In this document: positions 1 through 8,211 of the stretch, piece after piece | Numbering within the stretch: the stretch's first letter is position 1 | Layout: each line of letters opens with the position of its first letter | DNA from: Phycisphaerales bacterium | Lineage (GTDB): Bacteria; Planctomycetota; Phycisphaerae; Phycisphaerales; UBA1924 | Direction: 5' to 3' | NCBI GenBank assembly: GCA_029260515.1 | Contig: JAJDDC010000040.1 | Location: forward strand, 474,178 to 538,177 | DNA length: 64,000 bases | Notes under the pieces: model-generated | The model's input: the letters and a program-made list of their open reading frames with translations, nothing else | What the model was told of the DNA's origin: nothing | The model's database searches: none | Translations under genes and position numbers: made by a program

Positions 1-742
1 CCTCGACGCTGAGCACGCGCTCGAGCTGGTCGAGCGAGTCCACCTCGACCTCGAAGAACGCGGGGGGCGCGGGGTCGGCGTCGCCTATCTCGATGCGCAG
101 CTCCCGTGCGCGGCGGGCGGCGTCGGTCAGGCGCTGCGCGAGTTGGTCGAGCGGGATCGAGGCGACGTGGTTGTCCTTGACGAGGACGGCGTCGTGCAGG
201 CCCAGGCGGTGCATCGAGCCGCCGCCGCAGCGGACGGCGTACTTCTCGAGCACGCGCAGGCCCGGGGTGGTCTTGCGAGTGTCGCAGAGCTTCGCAGGTG
301 AATCAGCGGGGATGCGGGCGGCGAACTCGGCGGTCCGCGTCGCGACGCCTGAGAGGCGGGCGATGAGGTTGAGCATCGTCCGCTCGATGGTGACGATCGC
401 GCGAGACGAGCCGCGGAGCGTCGCGAGCGTATCGCCCGGGACGACGCGGTCGGCGTCGCTCGCGTGCTTCTCAACGCTCATCGCGTCCGCGATGCCGAAC
501 ACGTCGAGCAGTTCGGGGATGACGACCAGCCCCGCGACGACCCCCGGCTCGCGGGCGACAAGACAGGCGGTGGTCGTCGCGTCGGGCTCGAGCATGACGG
601 CGGCGGTGATGTCCATGCCGGCGGCGCCCAGGTCCTCGTCGCGGGCGAGCTCGAGCAGGCGGCGGATGAGCCCGGTCGCGGCGAGGCGGGCGTACAGCCC
701 GGGCGGCGGGAGGTCCTCGAGGTCTCGGGTACGTCCTGGCAT
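1..742 (-). CDS. nadC: Nicotinate-nucleotide pyrophosphorylase (carboxylating), 3' end outside window
   Basis: Quinolinate phosphoribosyltransferase, which converts quinolinate and PRPP to nicotinate mononucleotide in de novo NAD synthesis. The frame opens at ATG 742-740 and stays open to the window edge, giving about 247 residues of a protein usually near 280-290. It shows the family core: ERTMLNLIARLSGVAT, then CDTRKTTPGLRVLEKYAV with the catalytic Arg/Lys, then CGGGSMHRLGL followed by LVKDNH. The visible end reads FFEVEVDSLDQLERVLSVE, the conserved strand that precedes the second substrate-binding region. It is divergent from fabI. A TAGCAT hexamer lies 8 nt before the ATG and no Shine-Dalgarno is seen. 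The missing C-terminus is only the window boundary. Confidence 0.93.
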   Translation of the reverse strand, partial: MPGRTRDLEDLPPPGLYARLAATGLIRRLLELARDEDLGAAGMDITAAVMLEPDATTTACLVAREPGVVAGLVVIPELLDVFGIADAMSVEKHASDADRVVPGDTLATLRGSSRAIVTIERTMLNLIARLSGVATRTAEFAARIPADSPAKLCDTRKTTPGLRVLEKYAVRCGGGSMHRLGLHDAVLVKDNHVASIPLDQLAQRLTDAARRARELRIEIGDADPAPPAFFEVEVDSLDQLERVLSVE

Positions 743-756
743 CGCGGGGGATGCTA
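743..756 (-). promoter_or_regulatory. Leaderless-type promoter of nadC
   Basis: TAGCAT (756-751) is followed by 8 nt and the nadC ATG. No Shine-Dalgarno lies between them. One of twelve cases of TANNNT-N6-8-start in this window. Confidence 0.5.
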
Positions 757-808
757 GGGTTTGCATCGTTCGGCGGGGTCGTTGCGGCGGCACGGCGGGC
801 GTGCGGGA

Positions 809-829
809 GGGCTGGAAGCCCCCCGGCCT
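809..829. repeat. GGCTGGAAGCCCCC mini-hairpin, copy 1
   Basis: The segment reads GGGCTGGAAGCCCCCCGGC, a short hairpin (GGGCT, loop GGA, AGCCC). Nearly the same sequence occurs at 47466-47484. Here it lies in the fabI leader, 9 nt before the Shine-Dalgarno at 838-843. Confidence 0.4.
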
Positions 830-851
830 TGAGACTCAGGAGGTTGCTCGC

Positions 852-1637
852 ATGGGACTGCTCGACGGGAAGATCGGCCTGGTCACCGGGATCGCCAACG
901 ACCGCTCGTACGCCTGGCACATCGCCAAGGGACTGACCGAGCAGGGCGCGACCTGCGCCTTCGCCCACCTGCCCGGCGAGAAGAACGAACGCCGGACGGC
1001 CAAGGCGGTCGAGAAGCTCGGCGTCTCCAACCCCTGGCTGCACCCGATGGACGCGGGCTCGGACACGGACCTGGACAAGCTGTTCGACGCCTACGCGTCC
1101 AAGCACGAGCGGCTGGACTTCATCATCCACTCGATCGCGTTCGCCGACCGCGAGTGGCTGGCGGCGGGCAAGTTCATCGAGACGCCCCGCGCCGCGTATC
1201 TGCAGGCGATCGACATCTCGGCGTACACACTGGCGGCGATGGCCAGGCGCGGACGCGAGCAGATGCGGGCATCGGGCGGCGGCTCGATCATGGCGATGAG
1301 CTACTACGGCGGGGAGAAGGTCGTCCCGGGGTACAACGTCATGGGCGTCGCGAAGGCGGCGCTCGAGTGCACGGCGAGGTACCTGGCCGCCGAACTGGGC
1401 GCCGACAACATCCGCGTGAACGTGATCTCGGGCGGGTACCTGCGGACGCTGGCCTCGTCGGCTGTCGGGGGCACGGACACGATGGACGAGATGGCCCAGC
1501 GCAAGTCGCCCCTGCGCCGGGGCGTCGAGGGCGACGACGTGGGCGGGACGGCGGTCTACCTTGCCAGCCCCCTGTCCAAGGGCGTGACGGGCGAGACGAT
1601 CTACGTGGACTGCGGCGTGAACACGATCGGCGTCTGA
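852..1637 (+). CDS. fabI: Enoyl-[acyl-carrier-protein] reductase (NADH), FabI
   Basis: Short-chain dehydrogenase that reduces trans-2-enoyl-ACP in the last step of each fatty acid elongation cycle. The 261-residue length fits FabI. The N-terminus MGLLDGKIGLVTGIANDRSYAWHIAK carries the FabI-type GIA(N) dinucleotide loop. The catalytic Tyr161 and Lys168 lie in GYNVMGVAK (Y-x6-K), matching the NYNVMGLAK motif of E. coli FabI. The start is ATG 852 because a perfect AGGAGG (838-843) lies 8 nt upstream. The reading frame is open far upstream, but that extension is an unrelated high-GC shadow over nadC. It is divergent from nadC, and its leader contains a small hairpin. Confidence 0.96.
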   Translation: MGLLDGKIGLVTGIANDRSYAWHIAKGLTEQGATCAFAHLPGEKNERRTAKAVEKLGVSNPWLHPMDAGSDTDLDKLFDAYASKHERLDFIIHSIAFADREWLAAGKFIETPRAAYLQAIDISAYTLAAMARRGREQMRASGGGSIMAMSYYGGEKVVPGYNVMGVAKAALECTARYLAAELGADNIRVNVISGGYLRTLASSAVGGTDTMDEMAQRKSPLRRGVEGDDVGGTAVYLASPLSKGVTGETIYVDCGVNTIGV

Positions 1638-1724
1638 GTTCGTTATCTCCCCATATATAGTGGTTCGTTCGGCCGATAACTACGATGTGTCGTTGTTTTT
1701 GGCTTTGGCCCGCCCTCGGAACCG

Positions 1725-2024
1725 ATGTCAGTCGCGATGACCGGCGCCATCAACAACGTTGCCGCCAGCTCGATCGCGGGCGCCCCGCAGCAGTCGCGGT
1801 CGGTCTCGAAAGAGAACCGCAAGGCCGACGAGGCGGAGGCGCGACGCAAGGGCATCCGCGACGAGTTCAAGAAGAGCGTGAACGAGGCGCTCGAGGCGGA
1901 CGCGGTGCGCAGCGCGAAGGACCCGACGCAGGAAGAGTCCCGCGAGGACCGCGAGGAGCACGACGTGGGATACCACAAGCGTGACGATGGCGGGGAGCAG
2001 ACGCGGATCGATCTGAGCGCATAA
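1725..2024 (+). CDS. Small charged hypothetical protein
   Basis: A 99-residue, strongly hydrophilic protein rich in Glu, Asp, Arg and Lys, starting MSVAMTGAINNVAASSIAG and ending TRIDLSA. No signal peptide or membrane segment is seen; the middle, KENRKADEAEARRKGIRDEFKKSVNEALEAD, should be helical. I do not recognise a family. The start could also be the internal ATG at 1737. It is followed by a perfect hairpin (2078-2100) and converges on the sdh operon. The coding call rests on codon pattern and the lack of a better frame, so confidence is moderate. Confidence 0.6.
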   Translation: MSVAMTGAINNVAASSIAGAPQQSRSVSKENRKADEAEARRKGIRDEFKKSVNEALEADAVRSAKDPTQEESREDREEHDVGYHKRDDGGEQTRIDLSA

Positions 2025-2077
2025 GCCGGGCTCTCACGCGCGGTCGAGACCGGGTAGAAGACAAAGCAGACGGAACC

Positions 2078-2100
2078 CCCTCTCCCCAACGGGGAGAGGG
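2078..2100. terminator. Bidirectional hairpin between convergent genes
   Basis: CCCTCTCCCC (2078-2087), loop AAC, GGGGAGAGGG (2091-2100): a perfect 10-bp stem. It sits between the ends of the 1725 gene (+) and sdhB (-). There is no T-tract, so it may work as a transcript-end stabiliser or with Rho. Confidence 0.6.
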
Positions 2101-2110
2101 AGCAGGATGC

Positions 2111-2962
2111 TCACTTGCCCTGGAAGAAACGGGCGAATGCGCGGAGGGTAACCTGGCGTCCGATGGCGGCGATGGACTCGGTCAGGGGGATGCCCTTGGG
2201 GCAGGCCTTGACGCAGTTCTGGGCGTTGCCGCAGTCGGTGACGCCGCCGGGGGTCATGAGCTCGTCGAGGCGGTCGGGCTTGAGTTCCTTGCCGGTCGGG
2301 TGCTCGTTGAAGAGGCGGGCCTGGCTGATGGCGTGGGCGCCGACGAAGGAGGTGTCCCACTTTGATTCGTCGTCCTCGTGCGTGTACTGGGGGCACGCCT
2401 CGAGGCAGCAGCCACACGACATGCACTCGGACATGCCGTAGCGGTCCTGCTGGCTGGCGGGGTCTTCCTTTGGGCCTGCGCCCAGGTCGTACGTTCCGTC
2501 GATGGGGACCCAGGCCTTGACACGGGTGAGGGCGTGGAAAAGACGCGAGCGATCGACCCAGAGGTCTCGGACGACGGGGAACTTGCTCATGGGTTCGAGT
2601 GTGATGGTGTCGCCCTCGCGCGGGGCGTACTCGTCGAGCAGGCACGAGCAGGACTGGCGGGCGTGCCCGTTGATGACCATGGTGCAGGCGCCGCAGACCT
2701 CTTCGAGGCAGTTGGCGTCGTAGACGACGGGGGTTGTGTGCGTGGCGTCAGCTGTGACCGGGTTTGCGGCGATGTGCTTGAGGGCGGCGATCACGTTCAT
2801 ACCCGGCTCGACGGGGACCTTGAACGACTCCCAGCGGGCTGGCTTGCCGGGGCCGTCGCATCGCTTGATCTTGAGTATGACGGTGCGCCCGGGGAGGGCG
2901 CGCTCGCGGTTGGCGCGGCGCCAGGCGGCGGTGGAGTCGTGGGCGTAGGCGGTGGTCGGCAT
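2111..2962 (-). CDS. sdhB: Succinate dehydrogenase iron-sulfur subunit
   Basis: Carries the electron-transfer clusters of succinate:quinone oxidoreductase (complex II, TCA cycle), between the flavoprotein and the membrane anchor. The protein has 283 residues. The N-terminal ferredoxin domain shows the [2Fe-2S] pattern CLEEVCGACTMVINGHARQSC-like with four cysteines. The C-terminal domain has CMSCGCCLEACPQY and CGNAQNCVKACPKGIPL, the ligands for the [4Fe-4S] and [3Fe-4S] clusters. It is the last gene of sdhCAB, 21 nt after sdhA. ATG 2962 is used; the roughly 25 residues before the first strand make it slightly long at the N-terminus. Confidence 0.97.
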   Translation of the reverse strand: MPTTAYAHDSTAAWRRANRERALPGRTVILKIKRCDGPGKPARWESFKVPVEPGMNVIAALKHIAANPVTADATHTTPVVYDANCLEEVCGACTMVINGHARQSCSCLLDEYAPREGDTITLEPMSKFPVVRDLWVDRSRLFHALTRVKAWVPIDGTYDLGAGPKEDPASQQDRYGMSECMSCGCCLEACPQYTHEDDESKWDTSFVGAHAISQARLFNEHPTGKELKPDRLDELMTPGGVTDCGNAQNCVKACPKGIPLTESIAAIGRQVTLRAFARFFQGK

Positions 2963-2983
2963 GGCGCCTGACTTCCTCTCTGG

Positions 2984-4969
2984 CTAGGTCGCGCTCGCCG
3001 GCTCGCGATCGGTCACCGGGGACTTCTTGTCGCTGGCCTTCTGGCCGTACGTCCGGGCCCTGGGGCGGACGAGGTCGGCGCGGACAGGGCGGAACTCGAG
3101 CGTGTGCGTGCCGTCGGGGTTGTGGCGGGCGACGGTCGTGCGCATGAAGTTGTCGTCGTCGCGGTCTGGAAAATCCGTTCGGTAGTGCGAGCCGCGGGAC
3201 TCACGGCGGGCCAGGCTGCCCTGGGCGATGACCTCGGCCAGCACGAGCATGTCCCCCACCGCCCGCGCGAAGCTGAGCGTCTGGTTCGTCCACATCGCGC
3301 CGTCGGCCAGGCGCACACCCGCGTACCGCTCGCGCAGCTGTGCGAGCTTGGCCAGGCACCGTTCCATCCGGGGGCCGGCCTTGACGACGGTGCACGCCGC
3401 GGTCATCTCGTCGCCCATCTCCTTGGCGATCGCGTAGGGGTTGTGGGCGGCGTCGGTCGGGTCCGGGTTGTCGGAGGCGGTCGCGACGAGGCGGTCGGCC
3501 TTTGACTGCTCTTGCGCCACGACACGGTCGAAGACGGATTGGTCGATGTCGGTGGTGGGCTCGTGGCTGGGCTCGGCGGTCTGGATGTAATTGACGACAG
3601 ACGTGCCGCAGAACAGCCCATCGAAGATGCACGAGAGCAGGGCGTTGGCGCCGAGGCGTGTGGCGCCGTGGTAGGCGAAGTTGACCTCGCCGAAGGCGTA
3701 CAGGCCCGTGATGTTGGTCATCATGTTGTTGGTGGCGCCGTGCTTCATGCCGCGCCCGGCCTGGGTATCGACGGGCGTCGGATCGCCCGGCCTGTGCTCG
3801 CCCCAGGCGTGGTCGGGGTGGTAGGCGCCCTCGGTGTAGGTGGTCCACATGCCGCCCATGGAGTAGTGGACGCCGGGGAAGATGCGCATGGGGGTCTTGC
3901 GTGGATCGTCGCCGACGAACTTCTCATAGATCTCGATGATGCCGCCGAGCTTGCGGTCGAGCTCCTCGGGGTCCTTGTGGGTGAGGTCGAGGTAGACCTG
4001 GTTCTGGCCTCCGACGCCCATGCCCTGGTTGACGCAGATGTCGAAGATCTCACGGCTGGCGATGTCGCGGGGGACGAGGTTGCCGTAGGCGGGGTACTTC
4101 TCCTCGAGGAAGTACAGGCGTTCAGCTTCGGGGATGTCGGTGGGCTTGCGTGTGTCGCCCTGCTTGCGTGGGACCCAGACGCGCCCGCCCTCGCCACGGG
4201 CGGACTCGCTCATCAGGCGCAGCTTGTCGGCGCCGGGTATGGCGGTCGGGTGGACCTGGATCATCTCGGCGTTGGCGTACCACGCGCCGGCCTGGTAGCA
4301 GCGGCTGGCGGCGCCGCCGGTGCAGATGACCGAGTTGGTGGACTTGCCAAAGACGAGCCCGCACCCGCCGGTGGCCATGATGACGGCGCCGGCGCGTAAG
4401 GCGCGGATCTGCATCGTCCGCATATCCTGGGCGACGATGCCCACGCAGCGCCGGTCGTCGCCCTCGCCCTCGAGCACGGGCCAGAGGAACTCCCAGAACT
4501 CGTACTTGGTGACCTTGCCCTCGGCCTCGTACCGTCTCGTCTGCTCGTCGAGGGCGTAGAGGAGCTGCTGGCCCGTGGTCGCGCCCGCGAAGTGGGTGCG
4601 CTTGAACAGGCTGCCGCCGAAGAGGCGGAGGTCGCGGTTCGATTCGCTTGTCCTGTTGAAGGGCACGCCCATGCGGTCGAGCAGGTCGATGACGCGGGGG
4701 GCCCAGTTGGCCATCTCCAGGACCGGGTGCTGGTCGGCCAGGTAGTCCCCGCCGTAGATGGTCTCGTCGAAGTGCTGGTACTCGGAGTAGCCCTGCTGGC
4801 GTGCGACCTCGTTGCAGGCGTTGATCCCGCCCTGGGCGCACACGGAGTGCGACCGCTTGACCGGGACCATGGAGAACAGGTCCACGGGCACACCCGCCTC
4901 GGCGATCCGCACACTGGCGGCCAGGCCCGCCAGGCCGCCACCCACCACGATGACTCGTTCCTTGCTCAT
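2984..4969 (-). CDS. sdhA: Succinate dehydrogenase flavoprotein subunit
   Basis: Catalytic subunit of complex II that oxidises succinate to fumarate with covalently bound FAD. The 661 residues begin MSKERVIVVGGGLAGLAASV, the Rossmann FAD motif. HSVCAQGGINA contains the family segment around the FAD-linking histidine. Further family blocks are VHPTAIPG, ARGEGGRVW and NNMMTNITGLYAFGEVNFAYHG. The length and the insertions match the Bacillus/epsilon-proteobacterial type rather than the E. coli type (about 588 residues). The frame is open upstream into sdhC, but the start is ATG 4969, 2 nt after the sdhC stop, which suggests translational coupling. Confidence 0.97.
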   Translation of the reverse strand: MSKERVIVVGGGLAGLAASVRIAEAGVPVDLFSMVPVKRSHSVCAQGGINACNEVARQQGYSEYQHFDETIYGGDYLADQHPVLEMANWAPRVIDLLDRMGVPFNRTSESNRDLRLFGGSLFKRTHFAGATTGQQLLYALDEQTRRYEAEGKVTKYEFWEFLWPVLEGEGDDRRCVGIVAQDMRTMQIRALRAGAVIMATGGCGLVFGKSTNSVICTGGAASRCYQAGAWYANAEMIQVHPTAIPGADKLRLMSESARGEGGRVWVPRKQGDTRKPTDIPEAERLYFLEEKYPAYGNLVPRDIASREIFDICVNQGMGVGGQNQVYLDLTHKDPEELDRKLGGIIEIYEKFVGDDPRKTPMRIFPGVHYSMGGMWTTYTEGAYHPDHAWGEHRPGDPTPVDTQAGRGMKHGATNNMMTNITGLYAFGEVNFAYHGATRLGANALLSCIFDGLFCGTSVVNYIQTAEPSHEPTTDIDQSVFDRVVAQEQSKADRLVATASDNPDPTDAAHNPYAIAKEMGDEMTAACTVVKAGPRMERCLAKLAQLRERYAGVRLADGAMWTNQTLSFARAVGDMLVLAEVIAQGSLARRESRGSHYRTDFPDRDDDNFMRTTVARHNPDGTHTLEFRPVRADLVRPRARTYGQKASDKKSPVTDREPASAT

Positions 4970-4971
4970 GC

Positions 4972-5838
4972 TCAGTCCTGCGTCTCGGTCATGGCCTGCT
5001 CGTTGTGGTCGGTGTCTGCGTCGGCGTGGCCGTGCTCGGTGATGATCTGGTCGGCGCGGTCCTCGCCGTAGTGTTCGATGAGCATCCGCTCCTCGATGCC
5101 CCTCGCCTGGTCGCGGTCGGTGATCAGGAAACCGATCACGGAACTCCAGCCGGCGAGCATGAGCCCCGCGCCGAGGGCGGTGCATACGGCGCCCCACCGC
5201 TTCTGGGCCTGCTCGGAGACGGTCAGGCCCCAGGTGATCGCGGCGGTCCACAGGCCGTTGGCGAAGTGGAAGACGAGACTCGTGACGCCCACGAAGTAGA
5301 GCAGCGAGACGCCGACGCCTGCGGGCGTGATCGAGGTGGTCGAGCCGCGGAGCGCGTCGGCGAGCGTCGATGCGGCGAAGTGGTGGCTCCACTGGGCGCC
5401 GCCCGGGACGAGGAAGCTCCAGCCCCAACGCAGCGTCGCGACGTGGTAGAAGATGAACAGGATGCCGATGTACCCGGTCCAGCGCTGCATCGTGTACCGC
5501 CAGTTGTCGCGGTAGGCGTAGAGGCGGACGTTGGGCTTGCCCGAGAGGGCGTATACAACACCGAGCACGGAGTGGAACCCGATCGAGACCCACAGGGTGA
5601 TCTCGATGAGGAGCAGCCCCGGCATGTTGTTGATCCACGCGACCTCGTGCTGGAAAGTCGCGACGCCCCTCGCGAGCCCCTCGGCGTCGGCGCGCGTGTT
5701 GATCGCGCCCCAGAGCACCGAGGAGTTGGTCGTCAGGTGGAAGATCAGGAAGACGCCGATCGGGAGGATCCCCGTCAGCGAGTGCAGGCGCCTGAGCAGC
5801 AGGTGATGGCGATGCAGCAACCCGGCGTTGTCACGCAC
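4972..5838 (-). CDS. sdhC: Succinate dehydrogenase cytochrome b558 subunit
   Basis: Membrane anchor that binds haem and quinone and docks SdhAB to the cytoplasmic membrane. The 288-residue protein has about five hydrophobic helices, among them GILPIGVFLIFHLTTNS, GLLLIEITLWVSIGFHSVLGVVYAL, GYIGILFIFYHVATL and LLYFVGVTSLVFHFANGLW. Histidines lie within these helices, as expected for the haem ligands of the B. subtilis type single-anchor subunit, so no sdhD is expected. The C-terminal 50 residues are acidic and hydrophilic. The start is GTG 5838, with AAGGAG at 5851-5846 seven nt upstream. First gene of the sdhCAB operon. Confidence 0.93.
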   Translation of the reverse strand: MRDNAGLLHRHHLLLRRLHSLTGILPIGVFLIFHLTTNSSVLWGAINTRADAEGLARGVATFQHEVAWINNMPGLLLIEITLWVSIGFHSVLGVVYALSGKPNVRLYAYRDNWRYTMQRWTGYIGILFIFYHVATLRWGWSFLVPGGAQWSHHFAASTLADALRGSTTSITPAGVGVSLLYFVGVTSLVFHFANGLWTAAITWGLTVSEQAQKRWGAVCTALGAGLMLAGWSSVIGFLITDRDQARGIEERMLIEHYGEDRADQIITEHGHADADTDHNEQAMTETQD

Positions 5839-5869
5839 CGGTCGACTCCTTGAACATATCGGGATACTA
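5839..5869 (-). promoter_or_regulatory. sdhCAB promoter -10 box and Shine-Dalgarno
   Basis: TAGTAT (5869-5864) is a good -10 candidate, followed after 12 nt by AAGGAG (5851-5846) and then the GTG start. This is the leadered arrangement, in contrast to the leaderless cases elsewhere in the window. No convincing -35 is seen. Confidence 0.5.
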
Positions 5870-5896
5870 AACCAACGACACGATCGACGCGCGGCA

Positions 5897-6379
5897 TCAG
5901 ACCATCGGGGGGGGCTGGCCCTGCGTCTGGCCCTGCCCCTGGGTCATGCCCTGGGCCTGCTCGGGGCTCAGGCGCCCCTCGGCCGCGGCCTGTGCGACCG
6001 CCTTGGAGATCTCGACATACTGGAGCCGCAGCTCGTTGAGAATGCCCAAGAGGGCCTTGGACTCTGTGTCGGTGAGGTTGCCCTTGGTCTTGTCTTCGAG
6101 CACGCCGAGCATGTCGATGTGGACCTTGGCCAGATCGAGGGCGACCATGGCCTTGCCGGTCTGGGGATCGGGGAAGGCGCCCATATACATGAGCGCCTGG
6201 GTCGCCATGAGGCGGAGCAGGTCGTCGAAGCTGACGTTCTCGGGGAGACCCGGAGCGCCGTCATCGCCGCCCTCGGCCTTCTTTGCCGCCTCTTTCGAGG
6301 CCAGCTTTTCTTTCTCGGCCCGGGCCGCCGACTTCCAGTCGTCGTCCACGATAATCTTGGGCTGCTCCGGTTCGGACAT
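5897..6379 (-). CDS. DUF1844 domain-containing protein
   Basis: A 160-residue cytoplasmic protein of unknown function. The central block (about residues 48-115, VSFDDLLRLMATQALMYMG through AKVHIDMLGVLEDKTKGNLT) matches my memory of DUF1844. This domain is predicted all-helical and is common in planctomycetes, Acidobacteria and Deltaproteobacteria. It is flanked by a charged N-terminal linker (AEKEKLASKEAAKKAEG) and a Gln/Gly/Pro-rich tail (GMTQGQGQTQGQPPPMV). An AGGAGG lies 4 nt before ATG 6379, with a TAGGAT hexamer further upstream. It lies between sdhC and a divergent lipoprotein gene. Confidence 0.85.
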   Translation of the reverse strand: MSEPEQPKIIVDDDWKSAARAEKEKLASKEAAKKAEGGDDGAPGLPENVSFDDLLRLMATQALMYMGAFPDPQTGKAMVALDLAKVHIDMLGVLEDKTKGNLTDTESKALLGILNELRLQYVEISKAVAQAAAEGRLSPEQAQGMTQGQGQTQGQPPPMV

Positions 6380-6450
6380 GAGGCCTCCTGTCTGGGCGAT
6401 CCTAGCGGTGGGATTCGCCCGGGGGTGGCACGACGCGAGGGATCTGCGGC

Positions 6451-7800
6451 ATGGCTCAGCGAACGACGCGAGGACTCATGATGACCGGTGGACGGGCGGC
6501 GCCGACGGGCGCCCTGCTCGCGGGCGTCCTGGGCGGGGTGCTCGCCCTTGGCGGGTGCGGGGGCGGCGGGCTGGGCAAGTCCGGCCCGACGCTCTCGCCC
6601 GAGGACTTCGCCGCCCCGAGCGGCGCGCAGCCCGCGACCCAGCACACAGCGGCGGCCCGGGACGAATCGTCGGGCGAGCCGGCGCGTCCCGGCGAACCGG
6701 ACCCGGGGCCGACGCCCGTGGCGAGTGACGCCCCGTCGCGGACGCCCCCGGCGGCGCGCGGCACGTCGCGAGGCCCGCGTCTGATCTCGACCCCCGGCGA
6801 GCCGGTGCGTTCGACGACGAACGCGGACGCGGTCGAGGCGCCGGTGCTGGTGAACGCGAAGGTGGGCGACATCAACGGGCGACCGATCTACGCCGACGAG
6901 TTTCTGGAGCCGATGGCCGACCGGCTGCGTGCCGAGGCGGCGCAGAAATCACCGAGCGAGTGGCGGACGTCGGCGCGGATGAATATCCGGCGCCAGCTCG
7001 AACTGTTGTTGTCCGACGAGCTGATGCGTGCCGAGGCGATCGCGAGTCTGACGCCGGAGCAGAAGCAGGGACTGCGCGCGTTCCTGCAGGGATTCCGGGA
7101 CGTAAAGGTGCGTGAGAGCCGCGGGTCGAGCGCGCTGGCCGAGCGCCGGGCGCTCGAAGACACGGGCAAGTCGCTGGACCAGACGCTCAAGGAAGAGGAG
7201 GAGGTGACGCTGATCCGCCTGACGTTCGCCCAGGAGATCAACAAGCGGGTGAACGTGAGCTGGCGGGACATCGTGCTGCGGTACGAGCAGGACGACGAGA
7301 AGTACCGCCCGCCGCCTACCGCCCGGTTCCGCCTGATCCGTGTGCGGACCGACGACGCGCAGGCGGTGGCGCTGATCGGGGCCTCGCTCGAGGGCGGGGA
7401 CGCGTTCGAGAGCGTCGCCTCGCGCCCGGAGAATACGTGGCACTCCGACGACGGGGGCCTGCACGAGGCGGTCTACGAGGGCGAGTACACGGAGGCGGAG
7501 TTCTTCGGCGCCGACGCTCTGAACGAGAAGGCTCGGACGCTGCACGCGGGCGAGTGGACCGGGCCCTTCGAGCTGGGCACGTCCACGTGCTGGCTCAAGC
7601 TCGACGGGATCGAACGCCAGGAAATCGACCTGTACGAGGCGCAGCTGGGGATCTACGAGGAGCTGCTCGCCGAGCGGCGCTCTTCGGAGTGGCGCCGGTA
7701 CATCAACCGCCTCGTCGATCGCGCGCGCGTGACGGACCTGGACGCGATCCAGGACCGGCTGGTCGAGATCGCGGCCCAGCGGTACGGGCCGAAGGGATAG
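6451..7800 (+). CDS. Lipoprotein, SurA/PpiC-like chaperone candidate
   Basis: A 449-residue exported lipoprotein. The N-terminus has a hydrophobic stretch ending in LALGGC, a lipobox placing the mature cysteine near residue 36. A Pro/Ala/Asp-rich linker follows to about residue 115. The remaining 330 residues start VNAKVGDINGRPIYADEFLEP, which resembles the opening strand of SurA-type chaperones ('VA.VNG..I....F'). They continue as helices (LELLLSDELMRAEAI) and a segment resembling a parvulin domain (ARFRLIRVRTDD....FESVAS), then a terminal helix. A complete PPIase active site cannot be confirmed. The start may be ATG 6478 or 6481. It is followed by yraN after 3 nt. Confidence 0.7.
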   Translation: MAQRTTRGLMMTGGRAAPTGALLAGVLGGVLALGGCGGGGLGKSGPTLSPEDFAAPSGAQPATQHTAAARDESSGEPARPGEPDPGPTPVASDAPSRTPPAARGTSRGPRLISTPGEPVRSTTNADAVEAPVLVNAKVGDINGRPIYADEFLEPMADRLRAEAAQKSPSEWRTSARMNIRRQLELLLSDELMRAEAIASLTPEQKQGLRAFLQGFRDVKVRESRGSSALAERRALEDTGKSLDQTLKEEEEVTLIRLTFAQEINKRVNVSWRDIVLRYEQDDEKYRPPPTARFRLIRVRTDDAQAVALIGASLEGGDAFESVASRPENTWHSDDGGLHEAVYEGEYTEAEFFGADALNEKARTLHAGEWTGPFELGTSTCWLKLDGIERQEIDLYEAQLGIYEELLAERRSSEWRRYINRLVDRARVTDLDAIQDRLVEIAAQRYGPKG

Positions 7801-7803
7801 GGC

Positions 7804-8211
7804 GTGCTGCGGCGCCTCCTCGTGTCGGCCTCGAACCCCGCCCCGCTCGGGCGGCGGGGCGAGCGGATCGCGGCGAGGTACCTGAAACGGCACGGCTACC
7901 GCGTGCTGGCCCGGAATGTCCGGGCGCCGATGGGCGAGATCGATCTCTTGTGCGAGTCGCCAGACGGGCGCGAGATCGTCGTCGTCGAGGTCAAGACCAG
8001 GCGCGCGGGCGGACGCGGGCAGCCCGAGCCCGAGGCCTCGGTCACACGCCACAAACGCGCCAAGCTCGTCGCCCTCGCCCGCTGGGCGCAGGCGGCGAAC
8101 CGGTGGCACGACCGCCCGACGCGGATCGACACGCTCGGCGTGCTCGTTGACGGACGGGGGCGGGCGAGCGTCCGGCACGTGCCCAACGCCGTGGAGGCAA
8201 GGGGCGGCTAG
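7804..8211 (+). CDS. yraN: YraN family (UPF0102) endonuclease-fold protein
   Basis: A 135-residue protein of the UPF0102 family, related to Holliday-junction resolvase and restriction endonuclease folds; its cellular role is unsettled. The family signature is complete: GRRGERIAARYLKRHGYRVLARNVRAPMGEIDLL, then IVVVEVKTR, giving the E...D..EVK nuclease-type motif. GTG 7804 is the start, 3 nt after the lipoprotein stop, so the two are probably co-transcribed. The last 4 nt overlap the convergent histidine kinase gene. Confidence 0.9.
   Translation: MLRRLLVSASNPAPLGRRGERIAARYLKRHGYRVLARNVRAPMGEIDLLCESPDGREIVVVEVKTRRAGGRGQPEPEASVTRHKRAKLVALARWAQAANRWHDRPTRIDTLGVLVDGRGRASVRHVPNAVEARGG

Noticed and set aside
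93..851. Long N-terminal extension of fabI on the plus strand
   Set aside because: It is antisense to nadC, has Arg/Ser-rich shadow composition, and a perfect AGGAGG marks ATG 852.
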